Assembly (NCBI RefSeq): GCF_001636695.1
Contig: NZ_LGEL01000031.1
Span: forward strand, 124,001-188,000
Length of the DNA: 64,000 nucleotides
Source of the DNA: Pedobacter panaciterrae
GTDB lineage: Bacteria > Bacteroidota > Bacteroidia > Sphingobacteriales > Sphingobacteriaceae
Reading direction: 5' to 3'
The stretch's first letter is position 1; each line of letters starts with the position of its first letter. The translations under genes and the position numbers were made by a program. This document shows, piece by piece, positions 1 to 8,133 of this stretch. The notes under the pieces were generated by a model. It worked only from the letters and a program-made list of their open reading frames with translations, did no database searches and was not told the origin of the DNA.

Positions 1-709
1 AATTATCATTCAATGCCACATTCACAATGCAATCAGCCATTGATTGCGGATCTAATTGATTTGCTAAAGCCTCTGCGGTACCGTCAAAAGCCGTTGAAGG
101 TGTAAAGTTACTTTTAGGATTATACCAACGAGAGATGGTATCCACACCCCGATCATTAAACCCCGTACCAAAAACACCGGGATTGCAAGTGGCAATTTTG
201 ATATTAAATTCGGCTAATTCAGTTTTTAAGCCTTCCGCTATCGATCCCATTGCATGTTTCGACGCACAGTAAGCTGCAACATAAGGAACTGTCCATAATT
301 CGCCCATTGAAGTAGTGAAAACAATTTTACCTGGTTTTTTCTGGTCAATAAATTTTTTAATGAATCCTTGAGCCAGTTCTAGCCCCCCGAAAACATTTAC
401 GTCAAACATTGAGCGGATTAAATCCAATGGTTGTTCAGCAATTGGCCCACCTTCCATAATTCCTGCATTGCTGATTAAAATGTCTATGTCATATTTACCG
501 TGTATGTATGTAAGATCTTTTGGATTAGTAACATCTAGTTTGTCAACAGTCAGCTCTATCCCAAGATCCTTTGCTTCTCTTATCAAGTCGCTCATTTGAG
601 GATAAACTTGCGTAGTAGCAATTACCTTGTGTCCTTTTTTTGCCAATTCAAACGCAGCGATTTTTCCAAAACCACTTGCAGCTCCTGTAATTAAAATTGT
701 CTTATTCAT
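1..709 (-). CDS. SDR family oxidoreductase (partial, runs off the window start)
   Basis: Translation from the ATG at 709 reads MNKTILITGAASGFGK, a classical short-chain dehydrogenase NAD(P)-binding start (TGxxxGxG). Further on it has the NAG-type motif (ISNAGIMEGG) and an S-x12-YxxxK-like active site (TTSMGELWTVPYVAAYCASK, with Tyr and Lys in YCASK). It would reduce or oxidise a small carbonyl or alcohol in the cytoplasm; the substrate cannot be told. About 236 codons are present and no stop is reached before position 1, so only the C-terminal end is missing. It lies in the same direction as the alcohol dehydrogenase and acetyltransferase at 4-6 kb, with the Fic cassette inserted between them. 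Confidence 0.85.
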   Translation of the reverse strand, partial: MNKTILITGAASGFGKIAAFELAKKGHKVIATTQVYPQMSDLIREAKDLGIELTVDKLDVTNPKDLTYIHGKYDIDILISNAGIMEGGPIAEQPLDLIRSMFDVNVFGGLELAQGFIKKFIDQKKPGKIVFTTSMGELWTVPYVAAYCASKHAMGSIAEGLKTELAEFNIKIATCNPGVFGTGFNDRGVDTISRWYNPKSNFTPSTAFDGTAEALANQLDPQSMADCIVNVALNDN

Positions 710-970
710 TTTTTCGATTTTAAAATTATTTAGTAAAAATGGTCCAATAACAGATAAATTTAATTGCTGAGAAGTTCAATTACATATTACCAGAAAGTTC
801 ACCCGATTAAAACAAACTATTCCTGGAATTCCATTCACTTGGATATTGTTAATAATCAACACAACTCCCATGATGAACAAATTCCCATTAGTACGTATCA
901 TTGATGACATCATCACTAGATAAGCATGTGAAAAGATGATTAAACACACCCAAGAATTCCACTTGATCCC

Positions 971-1080
971 TTTTTTAGAGAAACTGCTAAGGAAAGAAAG
1001 CAAAAAACCTCAGTAGTTTTCTGTACTACCGAGGTTTTTGTGGTCGCTAGTGCACAAATCTCGAACTTTTTCCTATCTGA
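971..1080 (-). repeat. Terminator plus tRNA-3'-end-like sequence, copy A
   Basis: Positions 1003-1017 and 1025-1039 form a hairpin (CCTCAGTAGT / ACTACCGAGG, one mismatch) with A and T runs on both sides, typical of a bidirectional intrinsic terminator. Next to it, read on the minus strand, 1041-1080 resembles the end of a tRNA gene: a T-arm-like GTTCGA and a 3' end like that of copy B. The segment is repeated at 3217-3320. The pair brackets the Fic gene, as expected of direct repeats left by site-specific integration at a tRNA. Both copies are eroded, so the tRNA identity is uncertain. Confidence 0.55.
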
Positions 1081-1201
1081 TTTAGCTTTAATGGCCGATT
1101 TTTTTGAAAAAAATTTTTATGATAAGATTGACGAACAGCATACTTAAAGACTTGAGGCTATTGAGGAAATGACTTATTGGATATTTGAGTTTACAAATGC
1201 A

Positions 1202-2686
1202 CTAGGCTTCTACGATTTTAAGGATATAATCTTCACCTTCTTCAAAAGCATCACTTGCCTTTAACACATCCAGCATTTGTCCCATATTCTCGCCATGAAT
1301 TGTAGCACTAAATAATTGTGCGCGTTGCAGCATTCGAATATAGGTATCAGGCTCTTGTTTTCGGGTAAGCAGACGTAATCCACCCAGGTAATCTTCACGA
1401 AAAACCGAAGGAATAATAATCTTTGTTTGACCTGCGAACGCCAGTTCTGCATTCATCATTACGCGTGCAATTCTCCCATTACCATCATCGAAAGGGTGCA
1501 CTTCGCTAATCATAAACATCATGTAAGCGGCTTTAGCAAAAGGATCACTCAACCCTAGATAAAATTCAAATGCTTGCGTTAGTGTACCATTGACCAATGT
1601 ATAATCTACAAAATAGGAGCTGCCTGCCTGGTTGTTTCTGGTCTTTAATAGCCCTGGGTTTTTAGCCGGTCTTGCGGCCAGCAAAATAGCATGTCTGTAT
1701 TGCAAAATTTCCAGCAGCTTGTCAGGAGTGGCTGGAGTTACCAACATTTCCTTTCGGTTGCTTACAAGTTGGTAGGTCCCCAAGACATCATGTGAATCTT
1801 CATCTCTGGCATGAACTGGCCTACCCGTTTCAACAATTTGCAGGGCTTCTTCTACCGTAAATTTAGTGCCCTCAATGAAGTTCGAAAAATAGGACTCAAA
1901 AAAGGCAAAGTTACGGAAAGCTAATTTGGAGGTATTTTTATCTGGAATATTAGCAAATTCACGTTGCTTCAACTCAACAAACAATTTCTCAAATATTTGA
2001 ATTCGCTTTGGATCATAGGGATGCCCAAGTGCTCTTGCAATTGCAATTGGAGAGCTAAGTATATTACCTGGCTTAGTTGTAAGGATTGCACCAATCAACT
2101 TATTCAGCTTCCCAAACTCCTTTTCCATTCCAATTTCAGAACTGATCAATTTGGCCCGATCTCTAAACTCATTTAGCCCCTTTTCACCCCTGGCTCTGAC
2201 AATACTTTCCAAACGTTCCTCAATTTCGGGTATGGTTAGCGTTTTAGATTTCGGCCCTGGTTTACGAGATTCCTGAAGGTTTTCCAGCATCGCCCGTTCA
2301 GCTTGTGAAGCCCTCAATTCGGTATTCAAATTATCTCCGTCTATAGGAGCAGGACCTTTCATAATATTCAAAGTAATACCAGGAAATCTCACTTTTCGTT
2401 CAGAAGAAGATGTCAAAAACATATCTCCGGTACTAGTTGGCTTAAACTCCAAAGCGGTACGATGGCTTAGCATAATTCCTGGGAACAAATGGCCAATGAT
2501 TTTGAATAGGTTTCTCCTGATAACGATCTCAGGAGATTCGTCTATAGCCGGTGTATAAACCCTTGGTGCTATCTTTTTGATTTCTCCTGACTTCTCCAAT
2601 TTAGAAATCGCCCTGCTAATTACAGAATTGCTGGAAGAAAAGATAACATCCTGTAGATGTAAAGGCGTTGATTTGTCCATAGTCAA
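1202..2686 (-). CDS. Fic family protein with N-terminal winged-helix (AbiEi-like) domain
   Basis: The 494-residue protein has the Fic catalytic motif HPFDDGNGR at residues 397-405, with the His that attacks the target hydroxyl and the residues that bind ATP phosphates. Fic enzymes usually AMPylate Tyr, Ser or Thr on proteins such as topoisomerases or GTPases. An inhibitory motif (S/T)xxxE(G/N) is seen at S268-E272-G273, upstream of the Fic core, as in class II Fic enzymes that carry their own inhibitory helix. Residues 1-60 look like a winged helix, and the next part resembles AbiEi-type antitoxin/regulator domains, so the protein may repress its own gene. Five direct repeats upstream (2703-2940) fit this. 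The gene is alone between two terminator/tRNA-like repeats and was probably acquired. Confidence 0.88.
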   Translation of the reverse strand: MTMDKSTPLHLQDVIFSSSNSVISRAISKLEKSGEIKKIAPRVYTPAIDESPEIVIRRNLFKIIGHLFPGIMLSHRTALEFKPTSTGDMFLTSSSERKVRFPGITLNIMKGPAPIDGDNLNTELRASQAERAMLENLQESRKPGPKSKTLTIPEIEERLESIVRARGEKGLNEFRDRAKLISSEIGMEKEFGKLNKLIGAILTTKPGNILSSPIAIARALGHPYDPKRIQIFEKLFVELKQREFANIPDKNTSKLAFRNFAFFESYFSNFIEGTKFTVEEALQIVETGRPVHARDEDSHDVLGTYQLVSNRKEMLVTPATPDKLLEILQYRHAILLAARPAKNPGLLKTRNNQAGSSYFVDYTLVNGTLTQAFEFYLGLSDPFAKAAYMMFMISEVHPFDDGNGRIARVMMNAELAFAGQTKIIIPSVFREDYLGGLRLLTRKQEPDTYIRMLQRAQLFSATIHGENMGQMLDVLKASDAFEEGEDYILKIVEA

Positions 2687-2702
2687 AATGTTTATTGCAA
2701 AA

Positions 2703-2940
2703 AATTTGATGCTAATTAACGGTAAACTGCCATTTAAGTCAAAAATCTAATGCTAATATAGCTAAATATACAAATTTTTAATGCTAATTAAAAATTTCAG
2801 AACCTAAAGCCTAATTAAAAGAAAGTAACCTTGTCAAAAAAGCAACTTGATTCGCATCCCAAAACCGTCATGCTATTTGACAACTTTTTAATGCTAACTA
2901 GAGAAAACACGCACAAAATGTCAAATTTTTAATGTTAACT
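2703..2940. promoter_or_regulatory. Five direct repeats upstream of the Fic gene, possible operator array
   Basis: A motif close to TTTTTAATGCTAAYT occurs five times, with its ATG triplet at 2709, 2750, 2781, 2891 and 2932. All copies point the same way. Spacings are 41, 31, 110 and 41 nt, near whole or half numbers of helical turns. The array begins 17 nt upstream of the Fic start codon at 2686. The natural reading is a cooperative binding site for the winged-helix domain of the Fic protein itself. This is inferred from sequence only. Confidence 0.5.
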
Positions 2941-3216
2941 CATCGATTCCTGCAAATTCTCAACGTTAGCAGGCCTCTACTTTCATATGAAATGTGATTT
3001 CAATATCTTTATTATCCTGTCAGGACAATCAGGGCATTAAGTTTTCAGCGGTTTCCAGAACCCTGTTTCACAAACGTTCCGCAATCATCACTGGACTGTA
3101 CCGCTTATTTACAAAGGAATCTACTTAACAGATTTTGTTGCCTGGCTACTTCCTATCTGATCTTTTTAATAGATACTATAAACCTTCATCTATAATCTGA
3201 TCCGTTTTTCTCCCAT

Positions 3217-3320
3217 ATTTTTAGAGAACCTTATAAGGAAAAAAACCTCAGTAGTTTTCTGTACTACCGAGGTTTTTTGTGGTGGCCAGGATGCAAACTT
3301 CGAACCATTTCCTATCTGAC
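3217..3320 (-). repeat. Terminator plus tRNA-3'-end-like sequence, copy B
   Basis: This is the second copy of the 971-1080 segment. The terminator arms are at 3241-3255 and 3263-3277. On the minus strand 3279-3319 reads as a tRNA end with GGTTCGAA (T-arm) and TGGCCACCA (acceptor end with CCA). The TTCCTATCTGA string at its inner edge is also found at 1070-1080 and at about 3150-3160. The three occurrences could be recombination core remnants. Confidence 0.55.
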
Positions 3321-3497
3321 GTGCAGCTAATAATATATTTGGACTCATAAATGACTTGGTATACAATAAATTATCTTTTTCCCTAGAGTCCACATCCGTA
3401 TTATGAGTACCGATCAACAGGAATACTTTGAACATTTAAATCGCTCTTTGTTGCTTATAGAACCTATAATAGAGGATTTGGAGAGAAAGAAATTCAT

Positions 3498-3542
3498 TTA
3501 ATCTGGCATCAAAAATCACTTTGATTTTTGATGCCAGATTAA
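3498..3542. terminator. Perfect 21-bp inverted repeat, probable bidirectional terminator
   Basis: The arms 3498-3518 and 3522-3542 are exact reverse complements with a 3-nt CTT loop, and each contains a five-base A or T run. It lies about 185 nt beyond the stop codon of the lipoprotein gene at 3727 and could end that transcript. No gene is seen between 3320 and 3727. Confidence 0.5.
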
Positions 3543-3726
3543 CCAGATTATAATAGAACAAAAAAATTGGCAAATGTGAAAATTAATACTTAAAGCTAAA
3601 GTTGGGCCTCCAAACCTATTTCCTTTCCGGTAACCCATTAGTTGGTAATGGCTCGCCCATGGGGAATATTTCTGTTGCACTCATTTTATGTAGTTTAAGG
3701 GTTTATATTTTGTACTGTCTTTTAAG

Positions 3727-4212
3727 CTATTCCAGTTCAAACTTCACCGTTACGTTTTCGTTTCCCAGCGCAGCGGCAAGACCAGAAGGATTATCGATCC
3801 ATGCGATACTCGTGTAACGATATGACGTTGAAAATGTTTTATAGAAAAGCACTAACGTATTGGAACCGTACACCAAGAGGTCTCCCCTTTGGATTGTTCC
3901 GGGGTTGGCTGCATTAGACGGCAATGCGGTCTGAAAATCGAAATACTTTTCATTGCTGTTCAGCTCGGTCATATTTAGGGTAAGTGGCAGTCTTGCTTTA
4001 AAGGCATTTCCCGTAGCACTGTTGCTTAGCGTAGCTGTAAACACAGCAGTACCTATTGTAATCTTCATTTTACTTCCCGCTGGATTATTAGTGTTTTCAT
4101 TGTTATTCTTCGCATTATCAGATGTTATTCCCTGATCATTGTCCTTACCACAGCTCGACATACTTAAAGATAAGGAAACGAACATCATAACGGTTGCTAA
4201 TAGATATTTCAT
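3727..4212 (-). CDS. Small lipoprotein of unknown function
   Basis: The protein has 161 residues and begins with a type II signal peptide: Lys near the N-terminus, a hydrophobic stretch and the lipobox SMSSC, giving a lipidated Cys near residue 21. A low-complexity Asn-rich linker follows. The remainder has a beta-rich look (KMKITIGTAVFTATLS). It is probably anchored to the outer membrane or the periplasmic face. Its stop is close to the next gene upstream (alcohol dehydrogenase at 4230), with which it is probably cotranscribed. I do not recognise the family beyond cyclophilin-like lipoproteins of this length, which is a weak impression. Confidence 0.75.
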   Translation of the reverse strand: MKYLLATVMMFVSLSLSMSSCGKDNDQGITSDNAKNNNENTNNPAGSKMKITIGTAVFTATLSNSATGNAFKARLPLTLNMTELNSNEKYFDFQTALPSNAANPGTIQRGDLLVYGSNTLVLFYKTFSTSYRYTSIAWIDNPSGLAAALGNENVTVKFELE

Positions 4213-4229
4213 ATAATTGGCTTTAAATT

Positions 4230-5411
4230 CTAGAATGTCGATGCATCGATTACGTATCTGTATCTCGCCCGTTTGTCCACAATCTTGTCCCAGGCATCAT
4301 TTATCTCATCTGCTTTGATGAGCTGCACTTGCGGATAGATCTTATTTTCTGCGCAGTAGTCCATCACCTCCTGTGTTTCTGGAATACCACCAATCAGAGA
4401 ACCATTAAAATTTACACGATTGAAGATCATGTTGAAGTTGTTAATTGGGAGTGCCCCATTGATAGGTTGTCCAACCTGCGTAAAATAGCCATACGGCTTT
4501 ACACAGTCTATGTATGGAGACATTTCATAGGCATATGGGACCGTGGAGATCATGTAGTCCAGCTTGCCCCTCCAAGGTTTTAAGTCTTCCCCCGAATTCA
4601 CAACGATCGCTTCTTTTGCGCCAAATGATTTTATATCATCGGTTTTTGATGCAGACGTAGTAAATGCGTAGACTTCGGCACCTTTGGAAACAGCTATTTT
4701 GATCGCCATGTGTCCAAGCCCACCGATTCCAACTACGCCTACCTTATCGCCTTTTTTCATCTTATATTGCATCATTGGTGAATAGGTGGTAATACCTGCA
4801 CAGAGCAAAGGCGCTGCATATTGAAGGTCAATATTAGTCGGGATTTTAATAGCGAAATGTTCGGTAACCACGATGTTATTGGCATAACCCCCTTGTGTTA
4901 TACCAGTTGGTGATGATTTTTCGGGAGTACTATAAGTACCTACCATTCCTGTTGTTTCGCAGTGATGTTCTTCTCCGTTCTTGCAGCTTTTGCACTGCAT
5001 GCAGCTGTTGACCATGCAACCTACACCTGCCTTATCGCCAACCTTGAACTTGGTAACGTTTTTACCTACTGCGGTAACGATGCCAGCTATTTCGTGGCCA
5101 GGAACCTGTGGGTATACCTGCTTTCCCCAATGCCCCTTGATAGTATGGATATCAGAGTGGCAGATTCCTGAATATTTGATTTCAATTAAAATATCGCTGT
5201 CGCCTACTGGTCTGCGCTCAAAAGCCCATAAAGTTAGTTTGCCCTGCTCGTCTTTTCCTGCAAAGCCTTTTGATTTGATATTGTCAGCCATAATTTTTTG
5301 TTTATCTGTTTGGGAAAAAACCTGCAATGGGTTACCAAGTACTAAGCCTGCACCCACGACTGCCGATTGCTGAATAAATTTTCTTCTTGATGAATGATTG
5401 TTATGCTCCAT
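4230..5411 (-). CDS. Zinc-dependent NAD(P) alcohol dehydrogenase with Tat signal
   Basis: This is a medium-chain dehydrogenase of 393 residues. The N-terminus has twin arginines followed by a hydrophobic segment (SSRRKFIQQSAVVGAGLVLG), so export through the Tat system is likely, which is unusual for this family. Catalytic zinc ligands are seen in CHSD and GHE, and structural zinc ligands in CMQCKSC and the following HHC. The cofactor-binding glycines are in GIGGLGH. It resembles the cinnamyl-alcohol/aldehyde reductase (YahK/AdhC) branch, which reduces aldehydes with NADPH. It lies between the lipoprotein (17 nt) and the acetyltransferase (15 nt) on the same strand, so the three form an operon. 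Confidence 0.9.
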   Translation of the reverse strand: MEHNNHSSRRKFIQQSAVVGAGLVLGNPLQVFSQTDKQKIMADNIKSKGFAGKDEQGKLTLWAFERRPVGDSDILIEIKYSGICHSDIHTIKGHWGKQVYPQVPGHEIAGIVTAVGKNVTKFKVGDKAGVGCMVNSCMQCKSCKNGEEHHCETTGMVGTYSTPEKSSPTGITQGGYANNIVVTEHFAIKIPTNIDLQYAAPLLCAGITTYSPMMQYKMKKGDKVGVVGIGGLGHMAIKIAVSKGAEVYAFTTSASKTDDIKSFGAKEAIVVNSGEDLKPWRGKLDYMISTVPYAYEMSPYIDCVKPYGYFTQVGQPINGALPINNFNMIFNRVNFNGSLIGGIPETQEVMDYCAENKIYPQVQLIKADEINDAWDKIVDKRARYRYVIDASTF

Positions 5412-5426
5412 ATTGATTTTTCATTT

Positions 5427-5993
5427 TTAAATGTTTTTGATGAATTTTGCAGGAACTCCTCCGACAACTGTATTTGGAGCAACGTCCTTTGAGACAACGG
5501 CTCCAGCGGCAATCACAGCATTTTCTCCGATGGTTACCCCCGGAAGTATGGTTGCTCCCGCACCAATCCAGGCATTTTTTTTGATGTGGATAGCTTTAGG
5601 AATTAACGAATGTCGGTCTTCCCTTGAGGTTGGATGTCCTTCCGATAATAAACTTACTTTCGGAGCAATAAACACATAGTCCTCAATGGTAATTCCACCC
5701 AAATCCAAAAACACACAATCGAAATTGATGAATACATTTTTACCAATTTTCGTATGTTTTCCATAATTGATGTGCAAAGGCGTAAATACATTAACAGTTC
5801 CGTCAATTTCTGAACCTATAATTTGGCTTAAAAAGCCTCTGATCTCTTCCGGTTCAGTTGCAACATTCATTTGGACCAAAAGCCTTTTTGTTGCAAAAGA
5901 CGCTTCCATCATTTGATAAGCATCCGGATCCTTTGGTGAAATGATTTCACCATTGCGTAACCTCTCGAAAATATCTTCTGTGTTCATCCCCAT
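5427..5993 (-). CDS. Hexapeptide-repeat sugar O-acetyltransferase (Maa/LacA type)
   Basis: The protein has 188 residues. Its C-terminal two-thirds is a left-handed beta-helix of hexapeptide repeats (AWIGAGATILPGVTIG and similar). The catalytic His is probably H120 in SEGHPTS, as in maltose and galactoside acetyltransferases, which move acetyl from acetyl-CoA to a sugar hydroxyl. The N-terminal helical part is typical of the Maa family. It is the first gene of the minus-strand operon 5993-3727 and lies divergently 111 nt from the AraC regulator start, which may control it. Confidence 0.88.
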   Translation of the reverse strand: MGMNTEDIFERLRNGEIISPKDPDAYQMMEASFATKRLLVQMNVATEPEEIRGFLSQIIGSEIDGTVNVFTPLHINYGKHTKIGKNVFINFDCVFLDLGGITIEDYVFIAPKVSLLSEGHPTSREDRHSLIPKAIHIKKNAWIGAGATILPGVTIGENAVIAAGAVVSKDVAPNTVVGGVPAKFIKNI

Positions 5994-6104
5994 ATTTTTT
6001 ATAGGAACAAAGATAAAACCATTTAAAAGGTGTTTTGTTACATTTATTACGCAAGTAATGTCAAATATTACCTATTATTAATTAATTGTTCTATTTTACT
6101 TAAT

Positions 6105-6920
6105 ATGTCAGAAAATCAAAAAGTTATACTCTGCAAAGCGGTATCAGCAAGTCAATTTCCAGAAGATTTTAATATCTGGTTTCATACACATATCTATTGT
6201 CAAAGTGGGAGTGTGAAATTTGTCTTTAATGACCAGCAATATCAAAGTAAAAAAGGCGAGTTTATCTTTTGGTTGGCGGGTATTAATGTTTCAGACTTGT
6301 CTTTTTCAAAAAATTTTAAGGCCACAATTTTGTTTGTCGACTGCGATTTACTTACCGCAAGTTTGCCGAGTGCCACGGCGAGTATCGACAGCATTATACA
6401 TTCCAAAGAATATCCGATTTTGCATCCGGATAAAAAAGACAAAGAGAAAATCCTGAAAAATTTTAAGTTGCTGTACGATATGTCACAGGAAACAAACCAT
6501 CGGTTTTATGAGGAAGCACTTAAACTCCAAATGCAACTTTTTCTTTTGGAAATGTGGCACATTTTTGAAGACGAGCTCGACAGAAAAAAACGAAGCTTGC
6601 AAAGCGGAACCTTATACGAACAGATTATACAATTGGTACAGGAGCATTGCATGACACAGCGGGAAGTACGATTTTACAGTGATATGCTGAATATTACACC
6701 CAAATATCTTAATTACATCTGCAAGGTCAATACCGGAATAACCGCATCTGAATGGATACAACGTAACGCAAAAGAGCGGATCATTATACTGTTGCAAAAT
6801 AAGAACCTTAACATCTCCGAAATAGCAGATGAAATGGATTTTTCGAGCCGTTCGTTCTTTACCCGCTATGTAAAAAAACTTTTAGGCGTTACTCCGAAGG
6901 AATATCGGGAGCGAATTTGA
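6105..6920 (+). CDS. AraC family transcriptional regulator
   Basis: The C-terminal ~100 residues hold the double helix-turn-helix of the AraC/XylS family (ITASEWIQRNAKERI and ISEIADEMDFSSRSFFTRYVKK, ending GVTPKEYRERI). The N-terminal part is a cupin-like sensing domain. I start the gene at the ATG at 6105 (MSENQKV, 271 residues); an earlier in-frame ATG at 6030 would add 25 hydrophobic residues that do not fit the family. It is divergent from the acetyltransferase-alcohol dehydrogenase operon and is the best candidate for its regulator. Confidence 0.88.
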   Translation: MSENQKVILCKAVSASQFPEDFNIWFHTHIYCQSGSVKFVFNDQQYQSKKGEFIFWLAGINVSDLSFSKNFKATILFVDCDLLTASLPSATASIDSIIHSKEYPILHPDKKDKEKILKNFKLLYDMSQETNHRFYEEALKLQMQLFLLEMWHIFEDELDRKKRSLQSGTLYEQIIQLVQEHCMTQREVRFYSDMLNITPKYLNYICKVNTGITASEWIQRNAKERIIILLQNKNLNISEIADEMDFSSRSFFTRYVKKLLGVTPKEYRERI

Positions 6921-7023
6921 TAAAATTTGTTCTAACTTAATCTGCTAGTCCCCCGTAATCATAAAAGCCTTCAGCCGGAATACTTTGAACAAGGCTGTGT
7001 TAGCTTTAAAAGTCGATTTGACA

Positions 7024-7262
7024 TTAAAAAACCGTACTCTGAATTGTAGTAAGATTATTGTCACCAACAGTAATTACATTCCCTTTGCTATTATTAATCG
7101 TAATATTCCAAATCTTCGTAATTTCAGTATTGTACTTTCTTAAGTCGCTGATTTCACTAACATCGGTATACGATTTTTCAAGCTGGATCATAAAATTGAG
7201 CAAACCGTCCCTCACATTGGATAGCACATCAAGTACAAAGGTTAAAGGTACCCTCCGGTAAA
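7024..7262 (-). pseudogene. Fragment resembling an AbiTii-type protein
   Basis: A 67-codon reading frame begins LSNVRDGLLNFMIQLEK, which resembles the VRNxLLDFxLxLE segment of AbiTii-domain proteins. It then has an NNSKGNVITVGDNN stretch like the glycine/asparagine linker that follows that domain. The frame stays open a little way upstream without a good start, and no further domain follows. I read it as the remains of a defence gene. The match is from memory of the family and is weak. Confidence 0.35.
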
Positions 7263-7439
7263 TATTAGTAAGCTATTGCCACAGGTGTAGTTCCACCAAA
7301 ACCATCGTCTTTGCCATCAATAAAAATCCCCCTAATGTTAGCAACAGCCCTGATAAATATAAAAAAACACAAGTCTAAAAACAAATGGTTGAAATCTTGC
7401 GCTACACACACATAAAACACTGACTATCTGCGTATTAAC

Positions 7440-7474
7440 AAAAATAGCCTCAGAGAAATCTGAAGCTATTTTTT
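7440..7474. terminator. Intrinsic terminator beside the tRNA-Met remnant
   Basis: AAAATAGCCTCAGA and TCTGAAGCTATTTT form a stem around a GAAA loop, with A and T runs on both sides. It directly follows the 3' end of the tRNA-like sequence on the minus strand, as the terminator of a tRNA gene would. Confidence 0.7.
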
Positions 7475-7532
7475 GTGGGCCCAGCTGGGCTCGAACCAGC
7501 GACCAAAAGATTATGAGTCTTCTAGTCTAACC
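7475..7532 (-). pseudogene. 3' part of a tRNA-Met(CAU) gene, truncated (attachment-site remnant)
   Basis: On the minus strand this reads D-loop end (GGTTAGA), anticodon arm AAGACTCATAATCTT with loop CTCATAA, a variable region, the T-arm GCTGGTTCGAGCCCAGC and the acceptor strand TGGGCCC followed by ACAA. The 5' acceptor strand and most of the D-arm are missing. It therefore cannot make a tRNA but matches what is left when an element integrates into the 3' part of a tRNA gene. Two poorer copies of this block and its flank occur downstream (16.7 and 28.8 kb). Confidence 0.7.
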
Positions 7533-7543
7533 GCCCTTATATG

Positions 7544-7640
7544 AGGCAAAATGTGCTTTTCTGACTTACAGAAGCAATTTACGAACTATTCTTGAAACTG
7601 CAAAATTTTGCTCCGTTACGTATTTGTTACGGTTTTATGA
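7544..7640. repeat. Element-end repeat next to the tRNA remnant, copy 1
   Basis: This block (GGCAAAATGTGCTTTT, then AGAAGCAATTTACG, then the dyad CCGTTACGTATTTGTTACGG at 7613-7632) recurs at 16775-16865 and, decayed, at 28793-28875. A poorer version of the dyad is at 29890-29909. The dyad is imperfectly palindromic, like a tyrosine-recombinase core or arm site. The block probably marks the end of an ancestral integrated element. Confidence 0.55.
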
Positions 7641-8133
7641 GAAATTCAAATTGCATCTATGCAAATTTGTATACGATCATTACTGCATTGAAACGTATGC
7701 GGAGTGACAACTGCAGTTGGTACTTGGCGAACAGGGTCTTTACAGCCTCTTATCAGACCCCTTAACTGGGATGTTGTCTACAATCAAAAAATCTAGGAGC
7801 AAACCAGGCCGCAGGAGCATAATATACACGTTACTTTTGCAGCACACCTGGTGGAATAGCAAATACTAATGTCCTAGACTCCATATCAGTAAGGCCATGT
7901 GGAACGGTTTAATGCAGGTTATCCAGTCTTTGAGCGAGAGATCAACTCTTCCACGATGCCGTTTGTTGAAATCGCTTTAATAGCACTATGATTAATTTCA
8001 ATGTCCATCAGTATGTTATTTTGGAGTACGCAATATCAGATAAATTGGCCTAATCGAGGGCACTAAGAACACCTAATTGGATTTGATGCTAAACTAACTT
8101 ACCTTTAGCTAGTTGACCTAAAGCCATCGCCTC
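7641..8133. other. Intergenic, no gene seen
   Basis: I see no convincing coding frame, RNA gene or repeat in this stretch. It probably holds the promoter of the SIR2-HerA pair, but no clear TAnnTTTG box was identified. Confidence 0.4.

Noticed and set aside
776-1003. 75-codon minus-strand frame between the SDR and Fic genes
   Set aside because: It runs into the terminator hairpin and tRNA-like repeat and has no recognisable product. It is probably chance.
3190-3435. 81-codon minus-strand frame
   Set aside because: It covers the second tRNA-like repeat and terminator; such repeats do not code.
3498-3542. Perfect hairpin taken as the end of an insertion sequence
   Set aside because: There is no transposase or second copy nearby and the arms carry the A/T runs of a terminator.
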